From assembly GCA_030158305.1 (NCBI GenBank), contig JAOATE010000048.1, positions 1 to 47,867 on the forward strand: a DNA stretch of 47,867 nt, read 5' to 3'. Positions 15,224 to 25,450 of this stretch are shown piece by piece. Below the pieces are notes generated by a model. It worked only from the letters and a program-made list of their open reading frames with translations. It was not told where the DNA came from and searched no databases. This DNA comes from Burkholderiaceae bacterium (GTDB taxonomy: Bacteria; Pseudomonadota; Gammaproteobacteria; Burkholderiales; Burkholderiaceae_B). Position 1 is the stretch's first letter; each line of letters opens with the position of its first letter. The translations under genes were made by a program, and so were the position numbers.

Positions 15224-18200
15224 CCCCTGCTGAGGTCCAGCCGACTAATTGTTCGACTAGGCTATCCGACAGTCTGACCCGCCATGACTCATCAAGCCTG
15301 ATGATGCACGAAGCGGAGCCCGTTTCATACTGAATTTCGACAGGCGTTCCAGGCAATCCATTTTCAGGTGCAGCACGAAAAGGGTTAAGCACGCGTTTAA
15401 GCATGACGGCATCCGCATTGCCGTTGAGTCGAATACGGAGCGCCTTGGCGCGGGCTTCGCGGGCAAGTTGCAAGTCGTAGATCTGCTCGGCGACGACGCG
15501 CATGCCACCAGAGTATTCGTCATTGGTGACCTTTGCCTGCACGATCAGGAGTTGATCCTCGCGCAAACGATTGCGGTGTTGTTCCATCATTTCCGCATAT
15601 ACGGCCACTTCGACCTGTGCGCTGCCATCATCGAGTACGACAAACAACATTTTTCCGCGGCGCGTCATCATGGTTCTGAGCCCGGAGATCACCCCAGCCA
15701 CCCACTGTAAATCACGCGAGGGCTCGAGACGATTGAGCGACTTGCTGACAAAATGTCGAACTTCAGTCCGCCAAGCATCAAACAGATGGCCACTGAAAAA
15801 GTATCCAAGCGCGACCTTTTCTTCGGATAGACGCGCATGCAGATCCCATGGCGCACATTGCGCAAGCTCGCTTTCTACAACATCGACGCCATCGTCACCA
15901 AATAAAGAGACTTGGTTAGCGCTACGCGCCGCCTGCTCAGCAGCCTCAAGGGCTGTCGCGAGCGAGGCCAACAATGCGGCACGATTGGCTTCGATCAAGT
16001 CGAACGCGCCAGCGCGGATTAAGGCCTCGATGCTGCGACGATTGACTGAGTGACGGTCGATCCGTCGACAAAAGTCAAACAAAGAAACAAAAGGACCATC
16101 CCGCCGAGCGCGGAGTATTTCCTCGACCGCGCCTTGACCCGTGCCCTTGACTGCGCCCATGCCGTAGCGGATCGTCCGGGGTGGCAAACCGCGCGCAGAG
16201 TGCTCGTCAGAGACGGGCTCGAAGCGATAACCAGACGCATTGACATCGGGCGGTAACACTTTGATGCCATTGGCTAAACAATCTCTCCAGAACGTCTGGA
16301 CCTTGGTGGTGTCATCCATGTCGGAGGACAAGGTCGCTGCCATAAACTCGGCAGGATGGTGTGCCTTGAGCCAAGCAGTCTGATACGCGATGAGCGCGTA
16401 GGCCGCTGAGTGCGATTTGTTAAAGCCATAGCCCGCAAACAGCTCCATCAAATCGAACAGTTTGACGGCAAGCTTGGCGTCATAACCCTTTTTAATGGCG
16501 CCCTGTTCAAATAACTCGCGATGGGCGGCCATTTCTTCGGCTTTTTTCTTACCCATGGCACGACGCAGCAAATCCGCGCCTCCCAAGGAGTACCCACCGA
16601 TAATCTGGGAAATCAGCATCACCTGCTCTTGGTACACGATCACACCGTAGGTGCTTTTGAGTGTGTGTTCAAGATCAGTATGGAAGTAGTCAACCGAGGC
16701 GCGACCGTGCTTTCGATTGACAAAGTCGTCCACCATGCCCGACTCAAGTGGACCTGGACGAAATAGTGCCAGCACGGCCACAATGTCTTCGAACGTATTG
16801 GGGCGGAGCTTTTTAAGCAACTCTTTCATGCCACGCGATTCGAGCTGAAAAACAGCGGTCGTATTGGCGTCGCACAAAATCTGGTAGGTCGCAGGATCTT
16901 CGAGCGAAAGCGACATGATGTCAAAATCGCGCATGGTCGGGTTAAAGGCTCGCACAAAACGAACCGCCCAATCCAGAATCGTCAGGTTACGCAATCCCAA
17001 AAAGTCAAACTTGACTAGGCCAGCTGCTTCGACATCGTCTTTGTCGAACTGCGAAACAGCGCTACCCTCTTGGCCAGGCTGACAATACAGCGGACAGAAA
17101 TCGGTCAGCTTGCCCGGGGCAATCAAAACACCGCCCGCATGCATCCCGACGTTGCGCGTCAGTCCCTCGAGAGGCCGCGCGAGATCCACGAGTGCACGAA
17201 CCTCCTCTTCGGTCTCGTAACGTGCCTTGAAAGAAGGCTCGTCTTTTAGCGCACGATCAAGCGTCCAAGGATCGGCTGGATTGTGGGGAATGAGTTTGGA
17301 TAAACCATCACACAACATATAGGGCATGTCCAGCACCCGACCGGCATCGCGCACCACCGCTTTGGCGCCAAGCGTTCCAAAGGTCGCAATCTGGCTGACC
17401 GCCTCACGACCGTACTTTTGCTTGACGTACTCAATCACGCGTTCGCGATTATCCTGACAAAAGTCGATATCGAAGTCAGGCATCGATACCCGTTCCGGGT
17501 TGAGAAAGCGCTCGAACAGGAGGTCATAACGGATCGGATCCAGATCAGTAATGCCAAGCGAATATGCTACGAGCGAACCGGCACCAGAGCCGCGACCCGG
17601 CCCCACAGGCACGCCGTTATTTTTGCCCCAGTTGATAAAGTCCTGAACAATCAAAAAATATCCAGGAAAGCCCATTTTGATAATGGTCTGGCACTCAAGC
17701 GCCAAGCGCGCCGAGTACTGTGGCATAGCACGCGCCCGCTCCTCAGGGTCTGGGAATAACTGCAGCATTCTCTTTTCGAGACCAATTTCTGAAAGCTGAA
17801 TCAGATAGTCATCGAGCGACACTCCCTCAGGAGTCGGGAAGTCAGGGAGTTGGGGCTGTCCGAGTACGAGCGTCAAATTGCATCGCTGAGCAATGGCGAC
17901 TGCGTTGGCCAACGCCGAAGGCACGTCGCTAAAACGCTCCACCATGGCCTGAGTCGACTGCAAATACTGATCGGGCGTGAAATGACGCGGGCGACGCGGA
18001 TTGGTGAGAATTTCACCCTCAGAGATACAGACTCGCGCCTCATGAGGCTGAAAGTCCTCAGGTCCTAAAAACTGGACCGGATGGGTGGCGACCACCGGCA
18101 ACCCACACTCCGCAGCCAAAGCGAGCGCGGCCCTGCAATAGGACTGGTCAGCCTCGGCTTCGGTTCGCTGCAGCTCAAGGTAATAGGCACCAGGAAACTC

Positions 18201-18689
18201 AGCCTTCCAGTGCAGGGCGCAAGCACGCGCCAAATCCATATTGCCAGCGGCCAAAGCTTGACCAACGTCGCCCCCGCGGGCACCAGACAAGGCGATTAAG
18301 CCCTTGGCACCAGAGAGCCACTCGCGACGCATCTCCGCCCGACCCCGGTGGGCATTAGAGAGCCACGCGCGTGTCAGTAACTCGCATAAGGCTAAATACC
18401 CCTCGCGACTAGCCACGAGCAGTAGAATACGGTGTGGTTTTTCTCGATCTTCGTCATTGGTCAGCCAGACGTCACATCCAGCGATGGGCTTGATGCCTGC
18501 AGAGCGGGCTTCTTTGTAGAACTTGATCAAGCCAAAAAGGTTTGACAGATCTGTCAGGGCAACCGCCGGCTGACCGAGTTGAGAGACTCGGCGAATGAGT
18601 TCTGGAATGCGGACGGTACCGTCCACGACCGAAAATTCGGAGTGGACGCGCAAGTGAACGAAGGGCTGAGTTTGGACGCTTTCTGACAT
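15201..18689 (-). CDS. dnaE: DNA polymerase III alpha subunit
   Basis: This is a 1162-residue replicative polymerase, the usual length for DnaE. It has an N-terminal PHP domain (VHSEFSVVDGTVRIPELI), the palm with catalytic aspartates in MPDFDIDF near residue 403, and the conserved GPGRGSGAGSLVAYSLGITDLDP. The fingers region includes GYGFNKSHSAAYALIAYQTAWLK. An OB domain (WVAGVISGLRTMMTRRGKMLF) lies in the C-terminal third. The ATG at 18689 has no strong ribosome site. The downstream LPS core gene overlaps its 3' end, giving an unusual link between replication and envelope genes that may be only physical. Confidence 0.97.
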   Translation of the reverse strand: MSESVQTQPFVHLRVHSEFSVVDGTVRIPELIRRVSQLGQPAVALTDLSNLFGLIKFYKEARSAGIKPIAGCDVWLTNDEDREKPHRILLLVASREGYLALCELLTRAWLSNAHRGRAEMRREWLSGAKGLIALSGARGGDVGQALAAGNMDLARACALHWKAEFPGAYYLELQRTEAEADQSYCRAALALAAECGLPVVATHPVQFLGPEDFQPHEARVCISEGEILTNPRRPRHFTPDQYLQSTQAMVERFSDVPSALANAVAIAQRCNLTLVLGQPQLPDFPTPEGVSLDDYLIQLSEIGLEKRMLQLFPDPEERARAMPQYSARLALECQTIIKMGFPGYFLIVQDFINWGKNNGVPVGPGRGSGAGSLVAYSLGITDLDPIRYDLLFERFLNPERVSMPDFDIDFCQDNRERVIEYVKQKYGREAVSQIATFGTLGAKAVVRDAGRVLDMPYMLCDGLSKLIPHNPADPWTLDRALKDEPSFKARYETEEEVRALVDLARPLEGLTRNVGMHAGGVLIAPGKLTDFCPLYCQPGQEGSAVSQFDKDDVEAAGLVKFDFLGLRNLTILDWAVRFVRAFNPTMRDFDIMSLSLEDPATYQILCDANTTAVFQLESRGMKELLKKLRPNTFEDIVAVLALFRPGPLESGMVDDFVNRKHGRASVDYFHTDLEHTLKSTYGVIVYQEQVMLISQIIGGYSLGGADLLRRAMGKKKAEEMAAHRELFEQGAIKKGYDAKLAVKLFDLMELFAGYGFNKSHSAAYALIAYQTAWLKAHHPAEFMAATLSSDMDDTTKVQTFWRDCLANGIKVLPPDVNASGYRFEPVSDEHSARGLPPRTIRYGMGAVKGTGQGAVEEILRARRDGPFVSLFDFCRRIDRHSVNRRSIEALIRAGAFDLIEANRAALLASLATALEAAEQAARSANQVSLFGDDGVDVVESELAQCAPWDLHARLSEEKVALGYFFSGHLFDAWRTEVRHFVSKSLNRLEPSRDLQWVAGVISGLRTMMTRRGKMLFVVLDDGSAQVEVAVYAEMMEQHRNRLREDQLLIVQAKVTNDEYSGGMRVVAEQIYDLQLAREARAKALRIRLNGNADAVMLKRVLNPFRAAPENGLPGTPVEIQYETGSASCIIRLDESWRVRLSDSLVEQLVGWTSAGDVEVAYK

Positions 18690-18793
18690 AGGTCAATTGT
18701 ACCTATTGTTGAGTCGAATATAGTTACACTTAGTGACGGACGCAGGTCCCGCGCAGCACCCTTGCTGCACAACGCTTTTGGATGGAATCTAGT

Positions 18794-19693
18794 ATGAAAT
18801 GGATTGTGTTGGCGACTTGGATTGGCGCGGTGCTCTTTGCGCATTTCCGCGGCCGTGTCAGACTCCCGCTGGGCCGGCAATTGCTAGACCATTCCATCAT
18901 CTTGGCGCCAATCAACGCCTTTATGGTGCTGACCTCGCGCGTACCGACCTCTCCCTACATTCCTACCAGTGCGATGCCCGAGCTCAAGCTGCTTGAGGAC
19001 AATTGGGAAACAATCCGAGACGAGGCTCTGCATTTGGCGAGCTTGCGAGAAATCAAAGCCCCAGAGTTACACAATGACATTGGATTTAATTCTTTTTTCA
19101 AATACGGCTGGAAACGCTTTTATCTGAAGTGGTACGACGCCAAACACCCCTCGGCTGCCGCACTTTGCCCCAAGACAGTCGCCCTGCTCAATCAGATTCC
19201 TTCTGTCAAAGCGGCCATGTTTGCTGAGTTACCGCCAGGTGGGCAGCTCAATCCCCATCGCGACCCTTTTGCGGGTTCGTTACGCTATCACCTAGGCTTG
19301 GCCACACCAAATGATGATCTTTGCTATATCGATGTGGATGGCATTCGTCACAGCTGGCGCGATGGCAAGGGAGTGATTTTTGATGAAACTTACGTGCATG
19401 ATGCCTACAACAAGACAGATAAAAACCGCATCATTTTGTTTTGCGATGTCGAGCGCCCCCTGATGTGGCGTTGGGCCGAAGGGTTCAATCACTGGTTTGG
19501 CAAGGTCGCCATGTCGGCGGCGAGTTCGCCGAATGCAGAAACCGATCAAACAGGCTGGGTCAACAAACTCACGCATTACCACTGGATCATCGATCAAAAA
19601 CGACGGGCGTTCAAGAAAGCCAACCGAACAGCGTACAAAGCAACTAAGTTTGGCTTGATTGCCTTGGTGATTGTGTTGTTCATCATCTGGTAA
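18794..19693 (+). CDS. lpxO: Lipid A 2-hydroxylase-like dioxygenase LpxO
   Basis: This 299-residue protein belongs to the aspartyl/asparaginyl beta-hydroxylase family of Fe(II)/2-oxoglutarate oxygenases. The iron site is visible in NPHRDPFAGSLRYH and the later histidine in YVHDAYNKTDKNR; the 2-oxoglutarate-binding arginine is in that segment. A hydrophobic segment near residues 3-18, FRGRVRLPLGRQL, then HSIILAPINAFM, and a C-terminal membrane helix (LIALVIVLFIIW) match LpxO, which hydroxylates a secondary acyl chain of lipid A at the inner membrane in the presence of oxygen. The ATG at 18794 (MKWIVL) fits LpxO better than the one at 18782. It faces dnaE divergently and converges on hrpA. Confidence 0.9.
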   Translation: MKWIVLATWIGAVLFAHFRGRVRLPLGRQLLDHSIILAPINAFMVLTSRVPTSPYIPTSAMPELKLLEDNWETIRDEALHLASLREIKAPELHNDIGFNSFFKYGWKRFYLKWYDAKHPSAAALCPKTVALLNQIPSVKAAMFAELPPGGQLNPHRDPFAGSLRYHLGLATPNDDLCYIDVDGIRHSWRDGKGVIFDETYVHDAYNKTDKNRIILFCDVERPLMWRWAEGFNHWFGKVAMSAASSPNAETDQTGWVNKLTHYHWIIDQKRRAFKKANRTAYKATKFGLIALVIVLFIIW

Positions 19694-19710
19694 AAACGAT
19701 TTGTACTTGC

Positions 19711-22700
19711 TCAGCGTTGCATCGCTTCCCAGGTTTTCTGTAAACGTTTAACAGAAACAGGCATGGGGGTACGAAGCTCTTGAGCAAAGAGTGCCACCCG
19801 CAACTCCTCTAGCATCCAGCGAAACTCGTCCAGTCCAGCATCCGGCGCGCCCTTGAGCGCGCTGCGTGCCCGGGCATACTGACTCAATACCGGTGCCATT
19901 TCCGACATCAAGCGCAGATCTCGCGCCGGATCCGACTTGAGCTTGTCGATCCGTGCGATCGCCGCTTTGAGATAGCGTGGCAAATGAACAAGCTGGTGAT
20001 AAGGTGTATCCACCACAAATCGGGCGGGGACGAGCTGTAACAAATGTTGCTGAATATCTGCATAGGTTTGCGCATTGGCCTTGGCCTGCGGCAGCTTACG
20101 TTGTGCCGCAGCCCATCCATCAAGCACCGCAAAGGCCAGACGAGCCACCTCTTGCGCCAAGAGACCGAGCTTGGTTTTAGCTTCCTGCCGTCGCGCCTCG
20201 AAACTCTGAGCGTCCTCTGGCAAAGGTTCTGCCAGACAAGCCCCAATCAACGCGCAATCAATAATCTGGTCACGCAGCTGCTCTTGTGTGCCGAGTTGCA
20301 GATAAAGCATGCCCATTTTGGTGAGCTCGTGCAAATTTTTCTCGAGAAATTTGACCTGCTCACGCAGCGCGATGCGAAACAAGCGCACTAAACCGCGTCG
20401 ATGTGCCAGCAAAGCGACCTGAGGATCATCAAAGACATCCAGCGCGCACGCTGCGCCTCGTTCAACCAATGCAGGATAACCCACCACCACTTGATCTTTA
20501 CGACGAATTTCCATGAGCTCTGGCAGTTTGCCAAAGCTCCATTCTGTAATTTCATCCTGCGACAGGACGCTCGCGACGTCCTGATCGTGCGTGGCGAATT
20601 TTTGAAACGTTGCCTGTGCTTGCTTGCCTAACTCTGCCTTGATCTGCGCCAAGTTACGGCCTGCCGCCAGCATGCGCCCATGTTCATCAACAATTTTGAA
20701 AGACATGAATAAATGTGCGGGCAAGGTCTCAGGTTTAAAGTCCGTGACCAAGGGACGAATTTTGAGCGTCTGCCAAATGTCTTGAATTAAGGCCTCAGTG
20801 AGACTGCAGGGTGGAAGCTCCAATCGGTCGTACCAGCGCTCGTAAAAGCCAGCTGCGTAATCCGGCAAGGGCACACAGTGACGCCGAATTTTTTGCGGAA
20901 GTGATTTGAGTAGCAGTTGTGCCTTTTCCTTGAGCATCCCGGGCACTAGCCACTCACAGCGAGCCGCATCGACCTGATTCAAAAAATAAAGCGGGATGGT
21001 GACGGTCACGCCGTCCTTGGGCGAGCCGGGCTCAAAGTGATAATCGATCGCGAGACGTACGCCCTGCCAGTCAAAAAACTTTGGGAAAACTTCTGTTGTG
21101 ACACCTGCGGCTTCGTGACGCATTAAGGCATCACGCGTCAGCATCAATTGTTGAGCCTGCTCTTTTGATAAGCCCTTGACCCAATGCTCAAGCGTGGCAG
21201 TTTGATAGATATCCGCAGGCAACAACTTATCGTAAAACGCCTGTATCAGCGCATCATCCACCAAAATATCCGGCCGACGCGTCTGATGCTCTAGCTTTTC
21301 AATTTGCCCAATCAATTTTCGGTTGTGGGCAAGAAACGGCAAAGGGCTGTCAATATCGCCAGGAATCAAGGCTTGTAGGATAAAGATTTCCCGAGCCTGC
21401 TCAGGGGCAATCGGTCCATAATGCACACGTCGCCCAGAGTAAATCGTCAACCCGTACAGCGTTGCTTTTTCATTGGCGACAACCTGTCCGAGCTTGCGCT
21501 CCCAGCGCGGATCACTCCACGAACGTTTGAGCAGGTGACCGGCCACGCGCTCGACCCATTTGGGGTCGATCTTGGCGACACAACGGGCATAGAGTTTGCT
21601 CGTGTCCACCAATTCGGCGGCCACAATCCATTTCCCTGCTTTTTTGAGAAGCTTGGAGCCTGGGTGAATGAGAAAGCGAATATCGCGAGCCCCTAAATAG
21701 TGCCCCGCCTCTTCAGATTTGAACCCAAGGTTACCTAACAGTCCGGATAACAAGGCAAGGTGAATCTGCTCATGCGTCGCCTCGGTTTTGTTGAGGCGCC
21801 ACCCCTGCTCACCGACCAAGGACATTAGCTGGCTGTGAATGTCATGCCATTCGCGCAGACGCAAGGGCGATAGATATTGTGTGCGCAGCTGCGCCACAAG
21901 CTTGCGCTGTGATTCTTTGTGCTTGACCTGTTCGTGATACCAGTTCCACAACTTGACGTAGGCCACAAATTCCGAGGCGTCATCAGAGAATTTTGAATGC
22001 GCTTGGTCTGAGGCCTCGCGCGCGTGCATCGGTCGGTCACGAGGGTCTTGTACCGAGAGCGCGGAGGCAATGATTAACATTTCAGTCAGGCAGTTTTGGT
22101 CGCGTGCGGCCAAAATCATTCTGCCCAGGCGCGGGTCAACTGGAAGCTTTGCCAAGCTTCGACCTGTTTCCGTCAGCGCATCGGGCCGCTCAGCGTCTGG
22201 GTCAATTGCACCAAGCTCCTGCAGTAAGTGATAACCATCCGCGATCGCACGACCACTGGGCGGATCTACAAACGGAAAGGTCTCGATATCATTGAGACGC
22301 AGAGCCTTCATCCGCAAAATGACACTCGCGAGTGAAGACCGCAAGATCTCCGGATCCGTAAAGGCCGCGCGATCTTTGAAGTCCTGTTCGTCATAGAGTC
22401 GGATGCAGACACCCGGCCCGAGTCGACCGCAACGACCCGCACGTTGGTTGGCAGAGGCCTGACTAATCGGCTCGATGCGCAGCTGCTCGACTTTGTTACG
22501 CCATGAATAGCGTTTGACACGCGCCAGACCGCTATCGATGACAAAGCGAATGCCTGGCACCGTCAGAGAGGTTTCCGCGACGTTGGTCGCGAGCACAATC
22601 CGACGAGCGCTTGTGCGCGGCCGAAAAATTTCCTCTTGTTCGTCTTGAGACAATCGCGCAAATAAGGCCAGCACCTGCGTACCCGGCGGATGATGTTTAC

Positions 22701-23571
22701 GCAACGCCTCGGCACACTCTCGGATCTCGCGCTCTCCGGGCAAAAAGACCAACACATCTCCCGGTCCCACGCGAGCGCACTCATCCACCGCCTCAACCAA
22801 CGCGTTGATCAGGTCTCGCTCTTCGTCGCGCGCCAAACTCCGCTCAGAAAGTCCTGTTTGCGATGCGGTGCTTGCGTTTGCCCCCTCTTCTAATGCGGGA
22901 TTTAACACAGGACGGTATCGGATCTCGACCGGATACAAACGTCCCGAGACCTCAATCACGGGCGCGGGCGCCCCCTTTTTATCGGCAAAATGACGGGCAA
23001 AGCGACCGGCATCAATCGTGGCGGACGTAATGATGAGCTTGAGGTCCGGTCGACGCGGTAACAACTGACGCAAATAGCCCAACAAGAAATCAATATTCAG
23101 ACTGCGTTCGTGTGCCTCATCGATGATGATGGTGTCATAGCGCTTGAGCAAGGGATCGCGCTGAGACTCGGCCAACAAGATGCCATCCGTCATCAGCTTG
23201 ATGGCAGTCTGGGCGCTACTGCGATCTTGAAAGCGGACCTGATAGCCGACCCAGTCGCCTAATGGTGTTTGCAGCTCCTCGGCAATCCGTCGCGCCACCG
23301 AACTGGCCGCCAGACGCCTAGGCTGAGTATGGCCAATCATTTTTTTCAAGCCCCGACCGAGCTCCAGACAAATCTTGGGCAACTGGGTCGTTTTACCTGA
23401 ACCCGTCTCGCCACTCACAATCACCACCTGATGCGACGCAATCGCGCGAGCGATTTCCTCGCGACGAGCGCTAACCGGCAAATCCTCTGGATAGACGATC
23501 TTGGGGGGTTGACGTGGGGAAATGACGACGCTTTCCGTTGTATTGTCGGTCAAGCGCTTTGATTCGGGCAT
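19711..23571 (-). CDS. hrpA: ATP-dependent RNA helicase HrpA
   Basis: This 1286-residue DEAH-box helicase has Walker A in SGETGSGKTTQLPK, the DEAH box in IIIDEAHERSLN, SAT in IITSATIDAGRF, and motif VI in QRAGRCGRLGPG. After the helicase core come the helicase-associated and OB regions and the long C-terminal DUF3418 domain found in HrpA. In E. coli and some pathogens HrpA affects mRNA processing and helps rescue stalled ribosomes. The start at 23571 (MPESKRL) is chosen because the open frame extending to 23664 would run into argA. A TATAAT hexamer on the minus strand at 23596-23601 may be its -10; no good -35 is seen. Confidence 0.96.
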   Translation of the reverse strand: MPESKRLTDNTTESVVISPRQPPKIVYPEDLPVSARREEIARAIASHQVVIVSGETGSGKTTQLPKICLELGRGLKKMIGHTQPRRLAASSVARRIAEELQTPLGDWVGYQVRFQDRSSAQTAIKLMTDGILLAESQRDPLLKRYDTIIIDEAHERSLNIDFLLGYLRQLLPRRPDLKLIITSATIDAGRFARHFADKKGAPAPVIEVSGRLYPVEIRYRPVLNPALEEGANASTASQTGLSERSLARDEERDLINALVEAVDECARVGPGDVLVFLPGEREIRECAEALRKHHPPGTQVLALFARLSQDEQEEIFRPRTSARRIVLATNVAETSLTVPGIRFVIDSGLARVKRYSWRNKVEQLRIEPISQASANQRAGRCGRLGPGVCIRLYDEQDFKDRAAFTDPEILRSSLASVILRMKALRLNDIETFPFVDPPSGRAIADGYHLLQELGAIDPDAERPDALTETGRSLAKLPVDPRLGRMILAARDQNCLTEMLIIASALSVQDPRDRPMHAREASDQAHSKFSDDASEFVAYVKLWNWYHEQVKHKESQRKLVAQLRTQYLSPLRLREWHDIHSQLMSLVGEQGWRLNKTEATHEQIHLALLSGLLGNLGFKSEEAGHYLGARDIRFLIHPGSKLLKKAGKWIVAAELVDTSKLYARCVAKIDPKWVERVAGHLLKRSWSDPRWERKLGQVVANEKATLYGLTIYSGRRVHYGPIAPEQAREIFILQALIPGDIDSPLPFLAHNRKLIGQIEKLEHQTRRPDILVDDALIQAFYDKLLPADIYQTATLEHWVKGLSKEQAQQLMLTRDALMRHEAAGVTTEVFPKFFDWQGVRLAIDYHFEPGSPKDGVTVTIPLYFLNQVDAARCEWLVPGMLKEKAQLLLKSLPQKIRRHCVPLPDYAAGFYERWYDRLELPPCSLTEALIQDIWQTLKIRPLVTDFKPETLPAHLFMSFKIVDEHGRMLAAGRNLAQIKAELGKQAQATFQKFATHDQDVASVLSQDEITEWSFGKLPELMEIRRKDQVVVGYPALVERGAACALDVFDDPQVALLAHRRGLVRLFRIALREQVKFLEKNLHELTKMGMLYLQLGTQEQLRDQIIDCALIGACLAEPLPEDAQSFEARRQEAKTKLGLLAQEVARLAFAVLDGWAAAQRKLPQAKANAQTYADIQQHLLQLVPARFVVDTPYHQLVHLPRYLKAAIARIDKLKSDPARDLRLMSEMAPVLSQYARARSALKGAPDAGLDEFRWMLEELRVALFAQELRTPMPVSVKRLQKTWEAMQR

Positions 23572-23653
23572 ATTTTTTAATCCGAGTAACAGCTTATTAT
23601 AAAATTTATCTCTAATACTCACAGCGCTCACGAGGTTGACAACACAAGCCACT

Positions 23654-25054
23654 ATGCCAGACACAAAAAAAGCAGAGATTGGATCCGCTCAGGAGTCCTC
23701 AATCATCAATGTAGACGCCACCGTTTCCGCCCAGGAGGCGCCTGAATTCGCGGCACCGCAGTTTGTTCGCTGGTTTAGAGAGGTTGCTCCCTACGTCCAT
23801 GCTTTTCGAGGAAAAACCTTTGTGGTGGCCTTTGGAGGTGAGCTTGTTCACGCCAATGCGCTCAATGCCTTGGTTCAGGATTTATCTTTATTGTCTGCTT
23901 TGGGCATTAAGCTTGTCTTGGTTCACGGCTCGCGCCCACAAGTCAACGAGCAACTCCGCTTAAAAGGGTTCAGCCAGCAATTTGACCGGGGGCGCGCGCC
24001 TACCGACGCCGATGCGCTGGAATGCGCCAAAGAAGCGGCGGGCGAGATTCGTCTGGATATCGAGGCAGCATTTAGTCAGGGACTGCCCAATACCCCCATG
24101 TCTCACGCACAAATCCGCGTGATCTCTGGAAATTTTGTCACAGCGCGTCCAACGGGCATTATCGACGGCGTTGACTACAAGCACACGGGTCAAGTGAGAA
24201 AAATCGACGTCGATGCGCTGCGCTTTGCGATTGAACGCGGCTCGATTGTGTTGCTGTCCCCTCTCGGGTTTTCTCCTACTGGCGAGGCCTTTAGTCTGTC
24301 CATGGAAGAGCTCGCAACCAGCGTTGCCACCAAACTTCGGGCAGAAAAACTCATTTTCCTGACTGAAACACCGGGCGTGCTGTCTCCGGACGGCACCGTC
24401 GACACCGAACTCGCACGACTCGATGCAGATGCGTTGCTGGCGGCAGGCGAGCTCGACGAAAGCACGGCCTATTACTTGCAATTTGCCTCACGCGCGGTCA
24501 AACGCGGCGTGACACGCGCGCACCTTATTCCATTTTCCATGGATGGCGTGGTGTTGCTTGAGATCTTTACCCACGACGGCGTGGGTACGATGGTGGTCGA
24601 AGACACCTTGGACGATCTGCGTTCTGCAACGATTGATGACGTTGGCGCGATTTTGCAACTCATCGAACCTCTGGAACAAGACGGCACGCTTGTGCCGCGC
24701 GGGCGGGCAGTCATTGAGCGAGAGGTTGAAAACTTTACTGTTCTTGAACACGACGGTGTCATTTATGGTTGCGCAACCTTGAATGATTACCCAAAAGACC
24801 AGATGGCGGAAATGGCGTGTCTGATTGTGCACCCAGAATGGCAAGGCGCAGGGGAAGGCGAAATTCTCTTGCGTCACATGGAGTCTCGCGCGCGTGCCTA
24901 TGGTGCCAAGCGTTTGTTTGTGCTGACGACCCGAACCTCGCATTGGTTTATCAAGCGCGGCTTTGTTCAAGGCGGCGTGGCGGATCTGCCAAAAGAAAAA
25001 CAAGCGCATTACAACCGATCGCGCAACAGTCTGATTTTTATCAAACGCCTGTGA
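23654..25054 (+). CDS. argA: N-acetylglutamate synthase
   Basis: This 466-residue enzyme makes N-acetylglutamate from glutamate and acetyl-CoA, the first step of arginine synthesis. An amino acid kinase-like domain (about residues 45-300: VVAFGGELV, LVLVHGSRPQVNEQL) is followed by a GNAT acetyltransferase domain (about 310-460: EMACLIVHPEWQGAGEGEILLRHM). In known enzymes the kinase-like part binds arginine for feedback control and has lost catalysis. The ATG at 23654 is preferred; an in-frame TTG at 23636 would add six residues and has CGAGG immediately before it, too close for good use. It is divergent from hrpA. Confidence 0.94.
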   Translation: MPDTKKAEIGSAQESSIINVDATVSAQEAPEFAAPQFVRWFREVAPYVHAFRGKTFVVAFGGELVHANALNALVQDLSLLSALGIKLVLVHGSRPQVNEQLRLKGFSQQFDRGRAPTDADALECAKEAAGEIRLDIEAAFSQGLPNTPMSHAQIRVISGNFVTARPTGIIDGVDYKHTGQVRKIDVDALRFAIERGSIVLLSPLGFSPTGEAFSLSMEELATSVATKLRAEKLIFLTETPGVLSPDGTVDTELARLDADALLAAGELDESTAYYLQFASRAVKRGVTRAHLIPFSMDGVVLLEIFTHDGVGTMVVEDTLDDLRSATIDDVGAILQLIEPLEQDGTLVPRGRAVIEREVENFTVLEHDGVIYGCATLNDYPKDQMAEMACLIVHPEWQGAGEGEILLRHMESRARAYGAKRLFVLTTRTSHWFIKRGFVQGGVADLPKEKQAHYNRSRNSLIFIKRL

Positions 25055-25132
25055 AGCTTAGGGCTATGAACGTCGCTCCAGACTCAAACGCCCTACAATC
25101 ACAGCAAATACGCTTTAAACAGGATATTCAAT

Positions 25133-25405
25133 ATGACTCGCACTGTTCAATGCCTAAAGCTTAAGCAAGAAGCTGAGGGTTTAGATTTTCCTCCCTACCC
25201 AGGTGAGATGGGAACCAAAATTTGGCAAAGTATTTCCAAGCAGGCTTGGCAGGGTTGGCTGGACGTACAAACACGTCTGGTCAACGAAAATCGCCTCAAC
25301 CTCGCCGATGCACGCGCACGCAAATATCTCAAAGAGCAAATGGAAAAACACTTGTTCGAAGATATCGATGTCGAAGCACAAGGTTTTGTGCCTCCACCGG
25401 CTTAA
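25133..25405 (+). CDS. yggX: Fe(2+)-trafficking / oxidative damage protection protein YggX
   Basis: This 90-residue protein matches YggX in length and sequence: [22 protein letters not shown], with the single conserved cysteine C7, then [10 protein letters not shown] and [15 protein letters not shown]. YggX lowers the damage done by superoxide to iron-sulfur proteins and may pass iron; the mechanism is not settled. The ATG at 25133 has AGGA about 8 bases before it. It follows argA by 78 bases and may have its own promoter. It converges on rpiA with a hairpin between. Confidence 0.95.
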   Translation: MTRTVQCLKLKQEAEGLDFPPYPGEMGTKIWQSISKQAWQGWLDVQTRLVNENRLNLADARARKYLKEQMEKHLFEDIDVEAQGFVPPPA

Positions 25406-25427
25406 GGACTTAGAGGTCTAAATAACC

Positions 25428-25450
25428 TCGGTTGGGCTCAACCCAACCGA
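25428..25450. terminator. Hairpin between yggX and rpiA, likely bidirectional terminator
   Basis: A perfect 9-base inverted repeat, TCGGTTGGG (25428-25436) and CCCAACCGA (25442-25450), encloses a five-base loop. It includes the last codons and stop of rpiA. On the rpiA side it is followed by GGTTATTTAG, a weak T-run; on the yggX side no T-run is seen. It is the only strong hairpin in this short convergent gap. Confidence 0.6.

Noticed and set aside
23636-23653. TTGACA at 23636-23641 as a -35 box inside the start of argA
   Set aside because: No suitable -10 lies 16-18 bases downstream and the site is at the argA start, so it is probably chance.
24488-25009. A 173-codon minus-strand open frame opposite the acetyltransferase part of argA
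   Set aside because: The plus strand encodes the intact GNAT domain; the antisense frame has no recognisable features.
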